Shown here: positions 14,904 through 24,213 of the stretch, piece by piece | Position numbering within the stretch: position 1 is the stretch's first letter | Layout: each line of letters begins with the position of its first letter | From: an uncultured Clostridia bacterium | GTDB taxonomy: Bacteria; Bacillota; Clostridia; Christensenellales; UBA1242 | Length of the DNA stretch: 60,703 nt | Reading direction: 5' to 3' | Assembly (NCBI GenBank): GCA_934778125.1 | Contig: CAKVOF010000002.1 | Location: forward strand, 1 to 60,703 | Translations under genes and position numbers: made by a program | Notes under the pieces: generated by a model | Databases searched by the model: none | What the model was told of the DNA's origin: nothing | Seen by the model: the letters and a program-made list of their open reading frames with translations, nothing else

Positions 14904-15902
14904 ATGGAAACTAAAATATGCAAATTAACAAATAAATTTAATAAATACTGTGTCTCGTTAATTAAAAATGGCGAATTAGTTGCATTCCCAACTGAAACCG
15001 TTTATGGGCTTGGGGCAAACGCTATGAATGGCGATGTTGTAAAAAAAATCTACGAGGTTAAAGGAAGACCACAAGACAACCCACTAATAGTCCACATCGC
15101 AAACAAAAAAGATATAGAAAAATATGCATTAGTTAAAAACGATATCGAACGAAAAATTATAAGAAAATGTATGCCTGGGCCTATAAGTTTAATCTTAGAG
15201 AAAAAGGATACTATTTCCGATGTTACGACTTGTGGATTGAAATCCGTTGCGATAAGATTTCCCAGCAACAAAGTTGCTCAGAAGTTTATAAAAGCTACTA
15301 ATTTGCCAATATGTGCACCTAGTGCAAACACATCTAAAAGACCAAGTCCAACAAGAGCTAAAGATGTTTTTGCGGATATGAATGGAAAAATTCCCGCGAT
15401 TATTGATGGTGGTCAATGTACAATTGGCGTTGAAAGCACTGTTTGCAAAGTTGATAGTGGAATTATATATATTTTAAGACCGGGAAAATATAGTGCTAAA
15501 AAGCTTCAAAAAATGATTAAAGTTCCCGTTGTTGATAAACTTCAAAACACTAGCATTGTGGAAAGCCCTGGCACTAAGTACACCCACTACGCCCCTAAAT
15601 GCGAGATGTTGTTAGTTAAAAATAATATTATTAAAAATATCAATCTTCTTTACACAACATTAGTTGATCAAGGTAAAAAACCGATTATTCTATGCTCAAA
15701 AGATAATTTAAAAAACTTTAAAAATTTTAATAGAGTTTCGATTGGCAAAAATTCTGATGAAGCTTGTAAAAAGATTTTTAAAACTTTAAGAGATGTTGAG
15801 AATAACTACGATGTTATTATTGCAGAATTTATTCAAAGTGGGAATATGGCAGATGCTTTGTTCAATAGAATGATTAAATCTGCTAGTGGTAAAATTGTTT
15901 AA
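14904..15902 (+). CDS. tsaC: Threonylcarbamoyl-AMP synthase (Sua5/TsaC)
   Basis: The enzyme makes threonylcarbamoyl-AMP from Thr, bicarbonate and ATP for the t6A modification of tRNAs that read ANN codons. The N-terminal YrdC domain (about residues 5-195) shows F-P-T-E-T-V-Y-G-L-G, then K-x-R-P-x-x-x-P-L and the S-A-N pocket region. The C-terminal Sua5 domain (about 215-330) makes it the long Sua5 form. The start is taken at ATG 14904 because a strong promoter places +1 there; ATG 14895 would lie inside the -10 box. Single gene, followed by a bidirectional terminator. Confidence 0.93.
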   Translation: METKICKLTNKFNKYCVSLIKNGELVAFPTETVYGLGANAMNGDVVKKIYEVKGRPQDNPLIVHIANKKDIEKYALVKNDIERKIIRKCMPGPISLILEKKDTISDVTTCGLKSVAIRFPSNKVAQKFIKATNLPICAPSANTSKRPSPTRAKDVFADMNGKIPAIIDGGQCTIGVESTVCKVDSGIIYILRPGKYSAKKLQKMIKVPVVDKLQNTSIVESPGTKYTHYAPKCEMLLVKNNIIKNINLLYTTLVDQGKKPIILCSKDNLKNFKNFNRVSIGKNSDEACKKIFKTLRDVENNYDVIIAEFIQSGNMADALFNRMIKSASGKIV

Positions 15903-15954
15903 AAAAACTTGCACAAAACACACTTAATTTAGTATATTTTGTGCAAGTTTTTTT
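15901..15954. terminator. Bidirectional terminator between tsaC and metK
   Basis: A perfect 18-bp stem (15901-15918 / 15937-15954) carries A-runs on the left and T-runs on the right, so it can work on both strands for the two convergent genes. It overlaps both stop regions. Confidence 0.92.
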
Positions 15955-17056
15955 AGCAATTTATTTTTAAAGTTTTAACCTTTTCCCAAGAAAACTCATT
16001 CCTTCCAAAATGACCAAAACAAGCCGTTTTCTTATAAATAGGCTTATTTAAATCTAGTTCTTTTATAATATTTGAAACTGAGAAATCAAAATTATCATCA
16101 ACAATTTTTTGTATTTGTTCTAGTTCAACTTTATTTGTTCCAAAAGTATCAATTGTCATATTGATTGGCCTTGGTTCACCTATTGCATAACTAACTTGAA
16201 TTTCACACCTATCTGCCAATTCATTTGCAACAATATTTTTAGCCACGTATCTACTATAATAGGCCGCACTTCTATCAACTTTTGTTGCATTTTTACTACT
16301 AAAGCATCCACCTCCAACATGACCAAATCCACCATATGTGTCAACAACTATTTTTCTTCCAACACATCCGCTATCACCAAAACTACCCCATATGGTAAAT
16401 TTTCCGCTTGGATTAATTATTGCTTTGTAATTATTTGTTTTTGGATACCTGCAACTTTCTAAAACTGGATTAATTACATTATTTAGTATATCAACTTCAA
16501 TTTCCTCATGCGTTAAATTCTCATTATGAGAAACAGATACAAGAATTGTGTTTACTGAAACAGGTCTTTCGTTTTCATATTCAACAGTTACCTGTGACTT
16601 AGCATCTGCAAAATATTTATCTGAATTTACCCTTCTAAATTCATCATACTTTTTCATAAGTTTATGAGCCATTATAACTGGTAAAGGCATAAATTCTGGC
16701 GTTTCATTAGTTGCATAACCAAACATCATTCCTTGATCATTTGCATTTAATTCTGAACGCACAACTGCTTGATTGATATCTGGTGATTGCTTAGAAATTA
16801 TCTTAACAAAACTAAAATCATTTTTATAACCGATATCTTTTAGTGTTTCCTCGGCTATTTTCTCATAATTAATATCCGCTTTTGTTGTTGCTTCCCCATA
16901 TATCATTAAAACATCATTTTTAATAGCACACTCCACTGCCATTTGCGAATTTTCATCTTGCCTTAATGCTTCATCTAGAAATGAATCTGCGATAACATCG
17001 CAAGTTTTATCTGGGTGACCAATGTTAACACTTTCGCTCGTGTGTAAAACTTTCAT
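15953..17056 (-). CDS. metK: S-adenosylmethionine synthase, divergent
   Basis: Makes SAM from Met and ATP. Family signatures are visible: G-H-P-D-K (13-17), G-Y-A-T-N-E, D-A-K-S-Q-V-T-V, G-R-K-I-V-V-D-T-Y-G-G and K-V-D-R-S-A-A-Y. The protein (367 residues) is somewhat shorter than common MetK (about 390-400). Some usually constant positions differ: the segment after D-T-Y-G-G reads F-G-H-V-G-G-G-C-F-S-S-K-N instead of a form like x-A-R-H-G-G-G-A-F-S-G-K-D. The Lys is kept. It is the last gene of an operon starting at galE, 9 bp after the preceding gene; no SAM riboswitch is seen upstream. Confidence 0.9.
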   Translation of the reverse strand: MKVLHTSESVNIGHPDKTCDVIADSFLDEALRQDENSQMAVECAIKNDVLMIYGEATTKADINYEKIAEETLKDIGYKNDFSFVKIISKQSPDINQAVVRSELNANDQGMMFGYATNETPEFMPLPVIMAHKLMKKYDEFRRVNSDKYFADAKSQVTVEYENERPVSVNTILVSVSHNENLTHEEIEVDILNNVINPVLESCRYPKTNNYKAIINPSGKFTIWGSFGDSGCVGRKIVVDTYGGFGHVGGGCFSSKNATKVDRSAAYYSRYVAKNIVANELADRCEIQVSYAIGEPRPINMTIDTFGTNKVELEQIQKIVDDNFDFSVSNIIKELDLNKPIYKKTACFGHFGRNEFSWEKVKTLKINC

Positions 17057-17065
17057 ATATTTCTC

Positions 17066-17503
17066 CTAAAACTTGTTTAACATAATTATTGTAACAGTGG
17101 CTATCCCAGCAATTGCAACGAAGAATAACGCCATAGCTACCCAGCCAATAGCCTTTTTATTTAATCTCAATTGATAAATCCAACATGTTAGAGATGCTAT
17201 TATTAAGTAGGATCCGCCCCAAATAGTTAGAACAATTAAAAATACTAACAATATTATTAAACCAATAACAACCATTATAGCATCTTGATTTAAAACTGAA
17301 ATTATCCAAACCACACCGGCAACACCAGCACATATAACCGCAAGCATTGCAATAGTAAACCAGATTGAACGAACGCCAAACATCTTACTTTTTGGCTTTA
17401 ATTCAGGATCGCCCTTAACTTGCTCAAAAGTTGATCTTGCTTTAACCTTAAAATCTAATATTGCAAAAATTAATTTTAAAAATGAAAATGAATTATCTGC
17501 CAT
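17066..17503 (-). CDS. Small integral membrane protein, unknown
   Basis: The 145-residue protein has a soluble N terminus of about 45 residues and three hydrophobic helices (about 47-69, 74-108, 118-141), the middle one long enough to cross twice. It lies between another membrane protein (11-bp gap) and metK (9-bp gap) and probably works with the upstream membrane protein. No family recognised. Confidence 0.65.
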   Translation of the reverse strand: MADNSFSFLKLIFAILDFKVKARSTFEQVKGDPELKPKSKMFGVRSIWFTIAMLAVICAGVAGVVWIISVLNQDAIMVVIGLIILLVFLIVLTIWGGSYLIIASLTCWIYQLRLNKKAIGWVAMALFFVAIAGIATVTIIMLNKF

Positions 17504-17514
17504 AAACCTTCTCC

Positions 17515-18495
17515 TTAATATAATTTACCTGATTTCCAAATTTGAGTTCTATTGTATGATTTTATGAATGCGCGTTTTCTTTGCCTAGAATTAATAATTT
17601 TTATTGCCTCTTTAAATTCTGCTTTTTCCTCTTCACTTAACTCGTTAAATTTTTTTCTGGAAATAATTAATTGAGTAATATATAAAATTGCTGATATGAA
17701 ATATCCAACAGAAATTGAAATAAATGCAATAAGAAATAAGCCATTTATTTTCAATATTGGAATAATTATAAGAGCCAACACTAAATATAAAATAGCTGAA
17801 ATTATTATTCTATAAACTATTGTTCTATTAAAATAACTTAGTGCAATTTCTTTGTCATCTCGCTTAATAGATTTAAATAATCTTGTTGTAAGAATAATTG
17901 AATCAATTAGCGCATACAAAAATAACAACAACAAAACAACAATTACACAAAACAGAAAGACAACACCTACAGAACCCATTAAACTGGAAAACCCAAAAGA
18001 TTTTATCATAGTTTCTTTCTCTGCCGTTATGTTTGACAAATCGCCAAGTGTGCCACATAGAGGAATAACACAAACAATAGTATAATAACAGCAAAAGAAT
18101 GCAATCACGCTTAAAACCAATGCTGAAATGATTGCCGAAATTAACAATATAGGCTTTAATTTATCGTGTTTAGGTGGATTTTTTAGGTTTGCAAGAAGCT
18201 TTTCTTCTTCTTTTTTTAATTCTTTAGAACTTAGTTTATAAACCGAATTTTTATCTATCAACGAACTGTTTGTTGAGGCTAGTTCTTCATGAGTGTTAGT
18301 TTTAAATGAACTTTGCATATTTTTCGAACTATTTTCATCATTTTTTTCAATTTCATTATTTTTGCTATTAATTTGATTTAAAGAGCTTTCATCTTGAGAA
18401 TTAGTACTATTTGGCTCAGTTTCGCCATTTTTTTTATCAGCAAAAGCTTCGCTCAATTTAGAAAAATCAACCTTTTCCTGCTCGTTATTTTTCAT
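17515..18495 (-). CDS. Membrane protein with long disordered N terminus
   Basis: The 326-residue protein has about 110 N-terminal residues rich in Ser, Asn, Glu and Lys with no hydrophobic segment, probably cytoplasmic and disordered. Four membrane helices follow (about 116-142, 172-205, 228-256, 262-284) and then a basic C terminus. The start overlaps the 3' end of galE by 11 bases with an AGGAGA site inside galE. Function unknown. Confidence 0.65.
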   Translation of the reverse strand: MKNNEQEKVDFSKLSEAFADKKNGETEPNSTNSQDESSLNQINSKNNEIEKNDENSSKNMQSSFKTNTHEELASTNSSLIDKNSVYKLSSKELKKEEEKLLANLKNPPKHDKLKPILLISAIISALVLSVIAFFCCYYTIVCVIPLCGTLGDLSNITAEKETMIKSFGFSSLMGSVGVVFLFCVIVVLLLLFLYALIDSIILTTRLFKSIKRDDKEIALSYFNRTIVYRIIISAILYLVLALIIIPILKINGLFLIAFISISVGYFISAILYITQLIISRKKFNELSEEEKAEFKEAIKIINSRQRKRAFIKSYNRTQIWKSGKLY

Positions 18496-19510
18496 TATTC
18501 TCTCCTAAATTTTTGAATATAAAATTATAGGCATCTTTGCACATATCTTCAATAGTTAACTCCGACTTCCAGCCTAATTCTTTTTCGGCTTTGTTTGGAT
18601 CTGTGAAAATTGCCTCACTATCTCCTTCCCTTCTTTCCACAATTTCATATTTAATATTTGTGTTATTAACTTTATTGAAAATATTTACTAATTCTAAAAC
18701 ACTAGTTCCTCTTCCAGTTCCAAGATTATAAATGTTTAACCCACCATTTTCAAACAATCTATTTAGTGCACACAAGTGCCCTTTTGCTAAATCAACCACA
18801 TGAATATAATCTCTAACACCTGTGCCATCTTTTGTTTTATAATCATTACCATAAATGCTTAAGTGGTCAAACTCTCCCGTTGCAACTTTTAAAATGTATG
18901 GCATTAGGTTGTTTGGAATATTATTAGGATTTTCTCCAATTAACCCCGATTTATGTGCACCAATTGGATTGAAATATCGTAGTATAGTTGCATTGAATTT
19001 AGGGTTAGATTTATGAACATCTTCAATAATATTCTCTATCATTAATTTTGTTCGACCATATGGGTTGATAACCTGATTTGGTGCATCTTCTTTTATTGGG
19101 ACTATTTTACAATCACCATACACGCAAGCGCTTGAACTAAACACTAGATTATTTACATTATGAGCAATCATACATTTTAGTAAATTAATTGTTCCGCTAA
19201 CATTATTTTCATAATATTTTAATGGTTCTCTAACACTCTCACCAACAGCTTTTAAACCAGCCAAGTGAATAACGGCATCAATTTTATTATCATCAAAATA
19301 ACCGAATAATTTATTGTAATCAGTTATATCAACAATATCAAAGTTTGGTTTAACACCAGTTATTTCCTTTATTTTATCAACCACTTCAATTTTACTATTT
19401 ACTAAATTATCAATAATAAAAACATTATAATTTTTTTCTATAAGTTCAACAGCAATATGTGAGCCAATAAAACCTGTTCCACCTGTTAATAATATATTTT
19501 TCATTTTCAC
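18485..19510 (-). CDS. galE: UDP-glucose 4-epimerase
   Basis: Interconverts UDP-glucose and UDP-galactose (or the N-acetyl forms) using tightly bound NAD. A short-chain dehydrogenase fold is shown by G-G-T-G-F-I-G (10-16), the catalytic Y-G-R-T-K (Tyr 151, Lys 155) and the S-S-S-A-C-V-Y-G strand (about 125-132). The length (341) is normal. AAGGAG lies 5 bases before the chosen ATG; a second ATG two codons later is possible. First gene of the galE-membrane-membrane-metK run. Confidence 0.93.
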   Translation of the reverse strand: MKMKNILLTGGTGFIGSHIAVELIEKNYNVFIIDNLVNSKIEVVDKIKEITGVKPNFDIVDITDYNKLFGYFDDNKIDAVIHLAGLKAVGESVREPLKYYENNVSGTINLLKCMIAHNVNNLVFSSSACVYGDCKIVPIKEDAPNQVINPYGRTKLMIENIIEDVHKSNPKFNATILRYFNPIGAHKSGLIGENPNNIPNNLMPYILKVATGEFDHLSIYGNDYKTKDGTGVRDYIHVVDLAKGHLCALNRLFENGGLNIYNLGTGRGTSVLELVNIFNKVNNTNIKYEIVERREGDSEAIFTDPNKAEKELGWKSELTIEDMCKDAYNFIFKNLGENNEK

Positions 19511-19648
19511 TCCTTACGCTTTAATACACAAAGTATATCATAATAATAAAAATTTACAAAATAAAATATAACACAAATCTTGTTACATAAAAACACTTTG
19601 AGCTAAAAACTAGAAATGTTATCAAGTTTCATATAAATATTTTATTAC

Positions 19649-20482
19649 TTAATACCAAATTTTTAACAACATTTTAAATTTAAATAAAGAACACTGTCCA
19701 TTAATTTTTATTCTATTAATTTTCATAGGGTTGTTTTTTCTTGTTGATGGAATGTATGGTCCAGCAAAGGAAAATGCTAGTTTATAGTTAAAATCATTCG
19801 CTGTGTTTCTAACCAATTCATTTGATGCACCAAAAGGATATGCCATGTATTTCATATCATATTTTTCCATTTGCTTAAAATCATTAATAATTTGTTCTTT
19901 TGTCATTGAATAAACAACTGGCTTGTTATTATTACTCATATGATGCATATTAAAGGTATGACTTTGAATATCAAAATTAGGATATTCCGTTTTAATTAAA
20001 TTAATTTGTTTTTCACTTATATGTACTTGTTTTGTTTGACCTTCATTCCACACAGCATCTTTTTCAATTTCAGAAGCAATTACAAATAATGTTGCTTTTA
20101 AATTGTATTTTTTCAAAATTGGCAAAACTATATAATAATTTTCAATGTCTCCATCATCAATAGTTATAACACAAGTTTTTGATGTGTTATAATTAGTTTT
20201 GCCTGTGTACCAATCATAGTATTCATCTAAAGATAATGTTCTATAACCATTGTCCGCCAAAAAACTCATCTGTTTTTCAAACATCGTTTCTGAATGAACC
20301 CATTGATTATTTTTATAATATTGATTTTTTACATTGTCTTTGACCACTCTATGAAAAGTTAATACCACCATCATATCATCACCCTTTTTAGTAAAACAAC
20401 AAACAAATCTATATATAGCCAATGAAAAAAGAATAGAAACTGAAATTAAAAAAATTGCAACAACATAATTAATTTTTCTCAT
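19649..20482 (-). CDS. Polysaccharide deacetylase family protein, membrane anchored
   Basis: An N-terminal membrane segment (about residues 5-27) is followed by a NodB-type domain. Motif 1 reads T-I-D-D-G-D (usual T-F-D-D-G), and S-H-T-F-N-M-H-H (usual S-H-T-x-x-H) gives the metal-binding His residues. A later Y-P-F-G motif is also present. Such enzymes remove acetyl groups from cell-wall or surface glycans outside the membrane. The gene stands alone after the tRNA terminator. Confidence 0.85.
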   Translation of the reverse strand: MRKINYVVAIFLISVSILFSLAIYRFVCCFTKKGDDMMVVLTFHRVVKDNVKNQYYKNNQWVHSETMFEKQMSFLADNGYRTLSLDEYYDWYTGKTNYNTSKTCVITIDDGDIENYYIVLPILKKYNLKATLFVIASEIEKDAVWNEGQTKQVHISEKQINLIKTEYPNFDIQSHTFNMHHMSNNNKPVVYSMTKEQIINDFKQMEKYDMKYMAYPFGASNELVRNTANDFNYKLAFSFAGPYIPSTRKNNPMKINRIKINGQCSLFKFKMLLKIWY

Positions 20483-20499
20483 AATGGTTTTACCTTTTA

Positions 20500-20529
20500 A
20501 AAAATAAAAAAGTGGCTAACACTAGCCAC
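20500..20529 (-). terminator. Terminator of the tRNA transcript
   Basis: A stem GTGGCTA (20512-20518) / TAGCCAC (20523-20529) is followed on the reverse strand by a run of T (the A-run 20500-20511). It directly follows the tRNA-Ile gene in its direction. Confidence 0.88.
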
Positions 20530-20532
20530 GTT

Positions 20533-20609
20533 TGGTAGGAATGAGTGGACTCGAACCACCGACCCCCACCTTATCAGGGTGGTGCTCTAACCTGCTGAGC
20601 TACATTCCT
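20533..20609 (-). tRNA. tRNA-Ile (anticodon GAT)
   Basis: A 77-base cloverleaf with encoded CCA. The anticodon stem CCACC..GGTGG holds the loop with anticodon GAT, the T-arm has GGTTCGAGTCC, and the acceptor pairs AGGAATG with CATTCCT. It lies 10 bases after tRNA-Ala in the same transcript. Confidence 0.97.
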
Positions 20610-20619
20610 ATATAAAATT

Positions 20620-20696
20620 TGGTGGAGATAATCGGATTCGAACCGATGACCCCCTGCTTGCAAGGCAGGTGCTCTAGCCAACTGAGCTATACCCCC
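20620..20696 (-). tRNA. tRNA-Ala (anticodon TGC)
   Basis: A 77-base cloverleaf with encoded CCA. The anticodon stem CTGCC/GGCAG encloses TTGCAAG with anticodon TGC, and the T-arm is GGTTCGAATCC. The acceptor stem contains two G-T pairs. An Ile-Ala pair like this is often found inside rRNA operons, but no rRNA is in the window. Confidence 0.97.
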
Positions 20697-20865
20697 ATAT
20701 ATATAAAATGTTTGTTTTCACAAACACGTGACTATATATTATCAAAGTTTAAAATTATTGTCAATATTTTTTCAACATTTTTTTTGGAAAAAATATTTTT
20801 TTTATTATTTTTACTTATTGTCTTTTAACAATTCTTAAACAACTTTTAATATTACAATATATTTT

Positions 20866-20901
20866 AAATTCAAGGAGTAAAATATTTCACTCCTTGAATT
20901 T
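20866..20901 (-). terminator. Hairpin after trxB, probable terminator
   Basis: A 13-bp perfect stem (20866-20878 / 20889-20901, AAATTCAAGGAGT / ACTCCTTGAATTT) lies 7 bp after the trxB stop. The tail is AT-rich but not a clean T-run. The remaining gap up to the tRNA genes shows only AT-rich sequence. Confidence 0.65.
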
Positions 20902-20907
20902 AATCTT

Positions 20908-21816
20908 TTAATTTTTAATTTTATCTACATACGAACATGCCATAATACTTGCAACAGTTCCATCTGACACAGCTGTTGTTAGTTGGCGACATTTTTTTGT
21001 TCTGCAATCACCAGCAACAAATACTTTTGGGTTGCTTGTAAGGCAAGATTCATCAGCTTTTATATAGCCAAAATCATCTAATTCTACCATATTTTTAACT
21101 ATTTCATTTTGCGGAACTTGACCAATTGAAACAAACAAACCATCAATATTTAACTGTGAAATATTATTCCCCGTTTTAATTTGAACAGCTTTTAGTTCAT
21201 CTTCACCAATTAATTTGGTAACAACAGAGTTTAATATTACCGAAACATTTTCCTTTGCACTAAGTTCATCAAGTAAACTTTTTTCAGCCGTTAAATAAGT
21301 TAAATTTTGAATTATTTTCACACTTTTACAAATGTTTGAAAGATACAATGCACTAATAATTGCACTATTACCTCCACCCACGACCGCAACATCTTTACCT
21401 TCAAAAAACTCACCATCACAAACAACGCAATAACCAACACCGTTGCCTATTAACGATTCTTCATTTTCTAATCCTAAATGACGGTGTTTTGCTCCTGTTG
21501 CCACTATTAGCGATAATCCTTCAAATGTGCCATTATCAGTTTCAACAACAACTCCCCCATTAGCATCACTAACCTTTTCCACGTTTGCAAATTCAAATTC
21601 TACATTTAATGCACTTGCCTGGTCATATAATTTTTCTCCAAAGTCAGCTCCCGAGATACTCTTAAAACCAGGAAAATTTTCAACTTTAGGTGATGATGTT
21701 ATCTGACCACCTAAAGTTGCTCCTTCAATTACTAAAACTTTTTTTCCAGCCCTTGCAGAATAAATACTTGCAGTTAAACCAGCTGGGCCTCCACCAATTA
21801 TAATTATGTCAAACAT
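20908..21816 (-). CDS. trxB: Thioredoxin reductase (NADPH-type fold)
   Basis: Reduces thioredoxin or glutaredoxin-like partners with FAD and a redox-active disulfide. Seen: FAD motif G-G-G-P-A-G (8-13), active site C-V-V-C-D-G (130-135), NAD(P)-binding G-G-G-N-S-A and the C-terminal F-V-A-G-D. The length (302) is normal. It lies 11 bp after nrdD and is the third gene of the nrdG-nrdD-trxB run. It may serve the thioredoxin/glutaredoxin-like tail of NrdD, which is an inference from context. Confidence 0.93.
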   Translation of the reverse strand: MFDIIIIGGGPAGLTASIYSARAGKKVLVIEGATLGGQITSSPKVENFPGFKSISGADFGEKLYDQASALNVEFEFANVEKVSDANGGVVVETDNGTFEGLSLIVATGAKHRHLGLENEESLIGNGVGYCVVCDGEFFEGKDVAVVGGGNSAIISALYLSNICKSVKIIQNLTYLTAEKSLLDELSAKENVSVILNSVVTKLIGEDELKAVQIKTGNNISQLNIDGLFVSIGQVPQNEIVKNMVELDDFGYIKADESCLTSNPKVFVAGDCRTKKCRQLTTAVSDGTVASIMACSYVDKIKN

Positions 21817-21827
21817 TGAAATTTCCT

Positions 21828-24197
21828 TTATCCTTTTTTCTCAACATATGCTCTAATATTTGAAACATTTACTATTTTCTCAACCATATTTCCATTAACA
21901 ACAATTAATGTTGGTGCTTGCTTAATATCAAATTTAGCACATAGTTCTTTGTTTTCATTCGCTATAATCGTTTGATATTTTATTCCTGCTTTGTCTAAGA
22001 ACGTTTTTGCCATTTTGCAATTTGGACATGTTTTTGTTGTGAAAAGCATTACCGCATCTTCGCATTCGCAACTATCACACTCACACTCTTTATGTTCTTC
22101 AACCTTCTTATCTTTATGAATGATTGAAGAGCCAATATCATAAGTTTTTCTTGCCTTAAATTCTTGTGCTTTACCATCGTTCCAATTTTGAACTGGTCTA
22201 TAATAACCTGTGATTCTGCTATTTACCTCAGTTGCTTCACCACATTCTGGGCAAATTGGTTGATTTCCAACCAAGTATCCGTGATTCTTACAAATTGAAT
22301 ATGTTGGACTTAAAGTATAGTATGGAAGTTGATAGTTTTCAGCAATTTTCCTTACTAAACTAGCTGCCGCCTTCCAATCTGGAAGTCTTTCACCTAAGAA
22401 TGTGTGGAAAACAGTTCCAGATGTGTAAAGTGTTTGAAGTTCATCTTGAATATCTAATGCCTTAAACACATCTTCTGTGAACCCAACTGGTAAGTGAGAA
22501 CTATTTGTGTAGTAAGGTGTTTCACCTTCGCCAGCAGCGGTTATAATATCTGGATATTTTTCTTTATCGTGTTTTGCAAATCTATATGTTGTACTTTCAG
22601 CTGGTGTGGCCTCCAAGTTATATAAATCACCATATGCTTCTTGATAATCAGATAGTCTTTCTCTCATATGATTTAAAACTTCTTTAGCAAAAGCTTGAGT
22701 TTCTTCGTGAGTTAAATCAGCTCTTAACCATTTAGCATTTAAACCTACTTCGTTCATTCCAATTAAACCTATTGTTGAGAAGTGATTAGAGAATGTTCCA
22801 AGATATCTTTTTGTGTATGGATATAATCCTGCTTCAAGTAAATTTGTTATAACCGTTCTTTTGATTTTTAATGACCTTGCTGAAATATCCATTAATTTAT
22901 CTAAACGCTTAAAGAAATCCTCTTTATTTTCTGATAGATAAGCAATTTTTGGTAGGTTAATTGTTACAACACCCACTGAGCCCGTTGACTCACCACTTCC
23001 AAAGAAGCCTCCTGACTTCTTTCTTAATTCTCTTAGGTCTAATCTTAGCCTGCAACACATACTTCTAATATCACTTGGTTCCATATCTGAGTTAATATAA
23101 TTTGAAAAATATGGAGTTCCATATTTAGCAGTCATTTCAAATAACATTTTATTGTTTTCAGTTTCAGACCAATCAAAATTCTTGGTGATTGAATATGTTG
23201 GAATTGGGTATTGAAACCCTCTTCCATTAGCATCGCCCTCAATCATAATTTCAATAAAGGCTTTATTAATCATATCCATTTCTTTTTTGCAATCTTTATA
23301 CTTAAAGTCCATTTCTTTTCCGCCAACGATTGCGTTTAATTCAGCCAAGTCGTTTGGAACAACCCAATCTAAAGTAATATTGCTGAATGGAGCTTGGGTT
23401 CCCCATCTTGAAGGAGTGTTGACACCAAAAATGAATGATTGCAAACATTGTTTAACTTGTTTGTATGTTAAGTTATCAACTTTAACAAATGGAGCAAGAT
23501 ATGTATCAAAAGATGAGAAAGCTTGAGCTCCAGCCCATTCATTTTGCATAATACCCAAGAAGTTTACCATTTGGTTGCATAGAGTTGATAAGTGAGATGC
23601 TGGAGAAGAACTAATTTTACCTGGAACACCACCTAATCCTTCTTTAATTAGCTGTTTTAAACTCCAACCAGCACAGTAACCAGTTAGCATAGATAAGTCG
23701 TGGATATGAATATCTGCATTTCTATGAGCATTAGCTATTTCTTCATCATACACTTCGCTCAACCAGTAATTTGCTGTTATTGCTCCAGAGTTAGATAGAA
23801 TTAATCCACCAACTGAATATGTTACAGTTGAATTTTCTTTAACTCTCCAGTCGGCAATTTTTAAATAACCATCAACAACATTTTTGTAGTCAATTAAAGT
23901 ATTGTTTATATCTCTAATTTTTTCGTGTTGTTTTCTATATAAAATATACGCTTTAGCAACTTCCGAATAGCCCGCTTCAATTAAAGCCACCTCCACGCTA
24001 TCTTGAATATCTTCAACATTAATAATATTATCCTTTATTTTTTTCTCAAAATCAGCCGTTGCTCGAAGTGCTAACAATTGAATAATATTATCATTGTAAT
24101 TTTTACTTTGAGAATCAAACGCCTTTTTTATTGCTGTTTCAATTTTTTCAATATTAAAATCAGAAACTTCTCCACTTCTTTTTAAAACTTTATACAT
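21828..24197 (-). CDS. nrdD: Anaerobic ribonucleoside-triphosphate reductase fused to a glutaredoxin-like domain
   Basis: Class III ribonucleotide reductase, making dNTPs without oxygen. An N-terminal ATP-cone (about residues 1-90, with V-L-K-R-S-G) is followed by the catalytic domain. A zinc site with C-x-x-x-H and C-P-E-C precedes the glycyl-radical motif R-I-T-G-Y-Y (Gly about 664). A Cys-rich linker (E-C-E-C-D-S-C-E-C) then leads to a 75-residue thioredoxin/glutaredoxin-like domain with C-P-N-C (about 724-727) and the cis-Pro segment Q-A-P-T. Start at ATG 24197, 8 bases after AGGAG; upstream in-frame starts overlap nrdG or sit too close to that site. Confidence 0.93.
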   Translation of the reverse strand: MYKVLKRSGEVSDFNIEKIETAIKKAFDSQSKNYNDNIIQLLALRATADFEKKIKDNIINVEDIQDSVEVALIEAGYSEVAKAYILYRKQHEKIRDINNTLIDYKNVVDGYLKIADWRVKENSTVTYSVGGLILSNSGAITANYWLSEVYDEEIANAHRNADIHIHDLSMLTGYCAGWSLKQLIKEGLGGVPGKISSSPASHLSTLCNQMVNFLGIMQNEWAGAQAFSSFDTYLAPFVKVDNLTYKQVKQCLQSFIFGVNTPSRWGTQAPFSNITLDWVVPNDLAELNAIVGGKEMDFKYKDCKKEMDMINKAFIEIMIEGDANGRGFQYPIPTYSITKNFDWSETENNKMLFEMTAKYGTPYFSNYINSDMEPSDIRSMCCRLRLDLRELRKKSGGFFGSGESTGSVGVVTINLPKIAYLSENKEDFFKRLDKLMDISARSLKIKRTVITNLLEAGLYPYTKRYLGTFSNHFSTIGLIGMNEVGLNAKWLRADLTHEETQAFAKEVLNHMRERLSDYQEAYGDLYNLEATPAESTTYRFAKHDKEKYPDIITAAGEGETPYYTNSSHLPVGFTEDVFKALDIQDELQTLYTSGTVFHTFLGERLPDWKAAASLVRKIAENYQLPYYTLSPTYSICKNHGYLVGNQPICPECGEATEVNSRITGYYRPVQNWNDGKAQEFKARKTYDIGSSIIHKDKKVEEHKECECDSCECEDAVMLFTTKTCPNCKMAKTFLDKAGIKYQTIIANENKELCAKFDIKQAPTLIVVNGNMVEKIVNVSNIRAYVEKKG

Positions 24198-24213
24198 AAT
24201 CATTTCTCCTTTT

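Noticed and set aside
17057..17066. SAM riboswitch before metK
   Set aside because: metK lies only 9 bp after another gene, leaving no room, and no such structure is seen before the first gene of the operon.
20533..20696. tRNA genes as a phage attachment site
   Set aside because: No partial tRNA copy exists near the phage-like element, which lies about 7 kb away between other genes.
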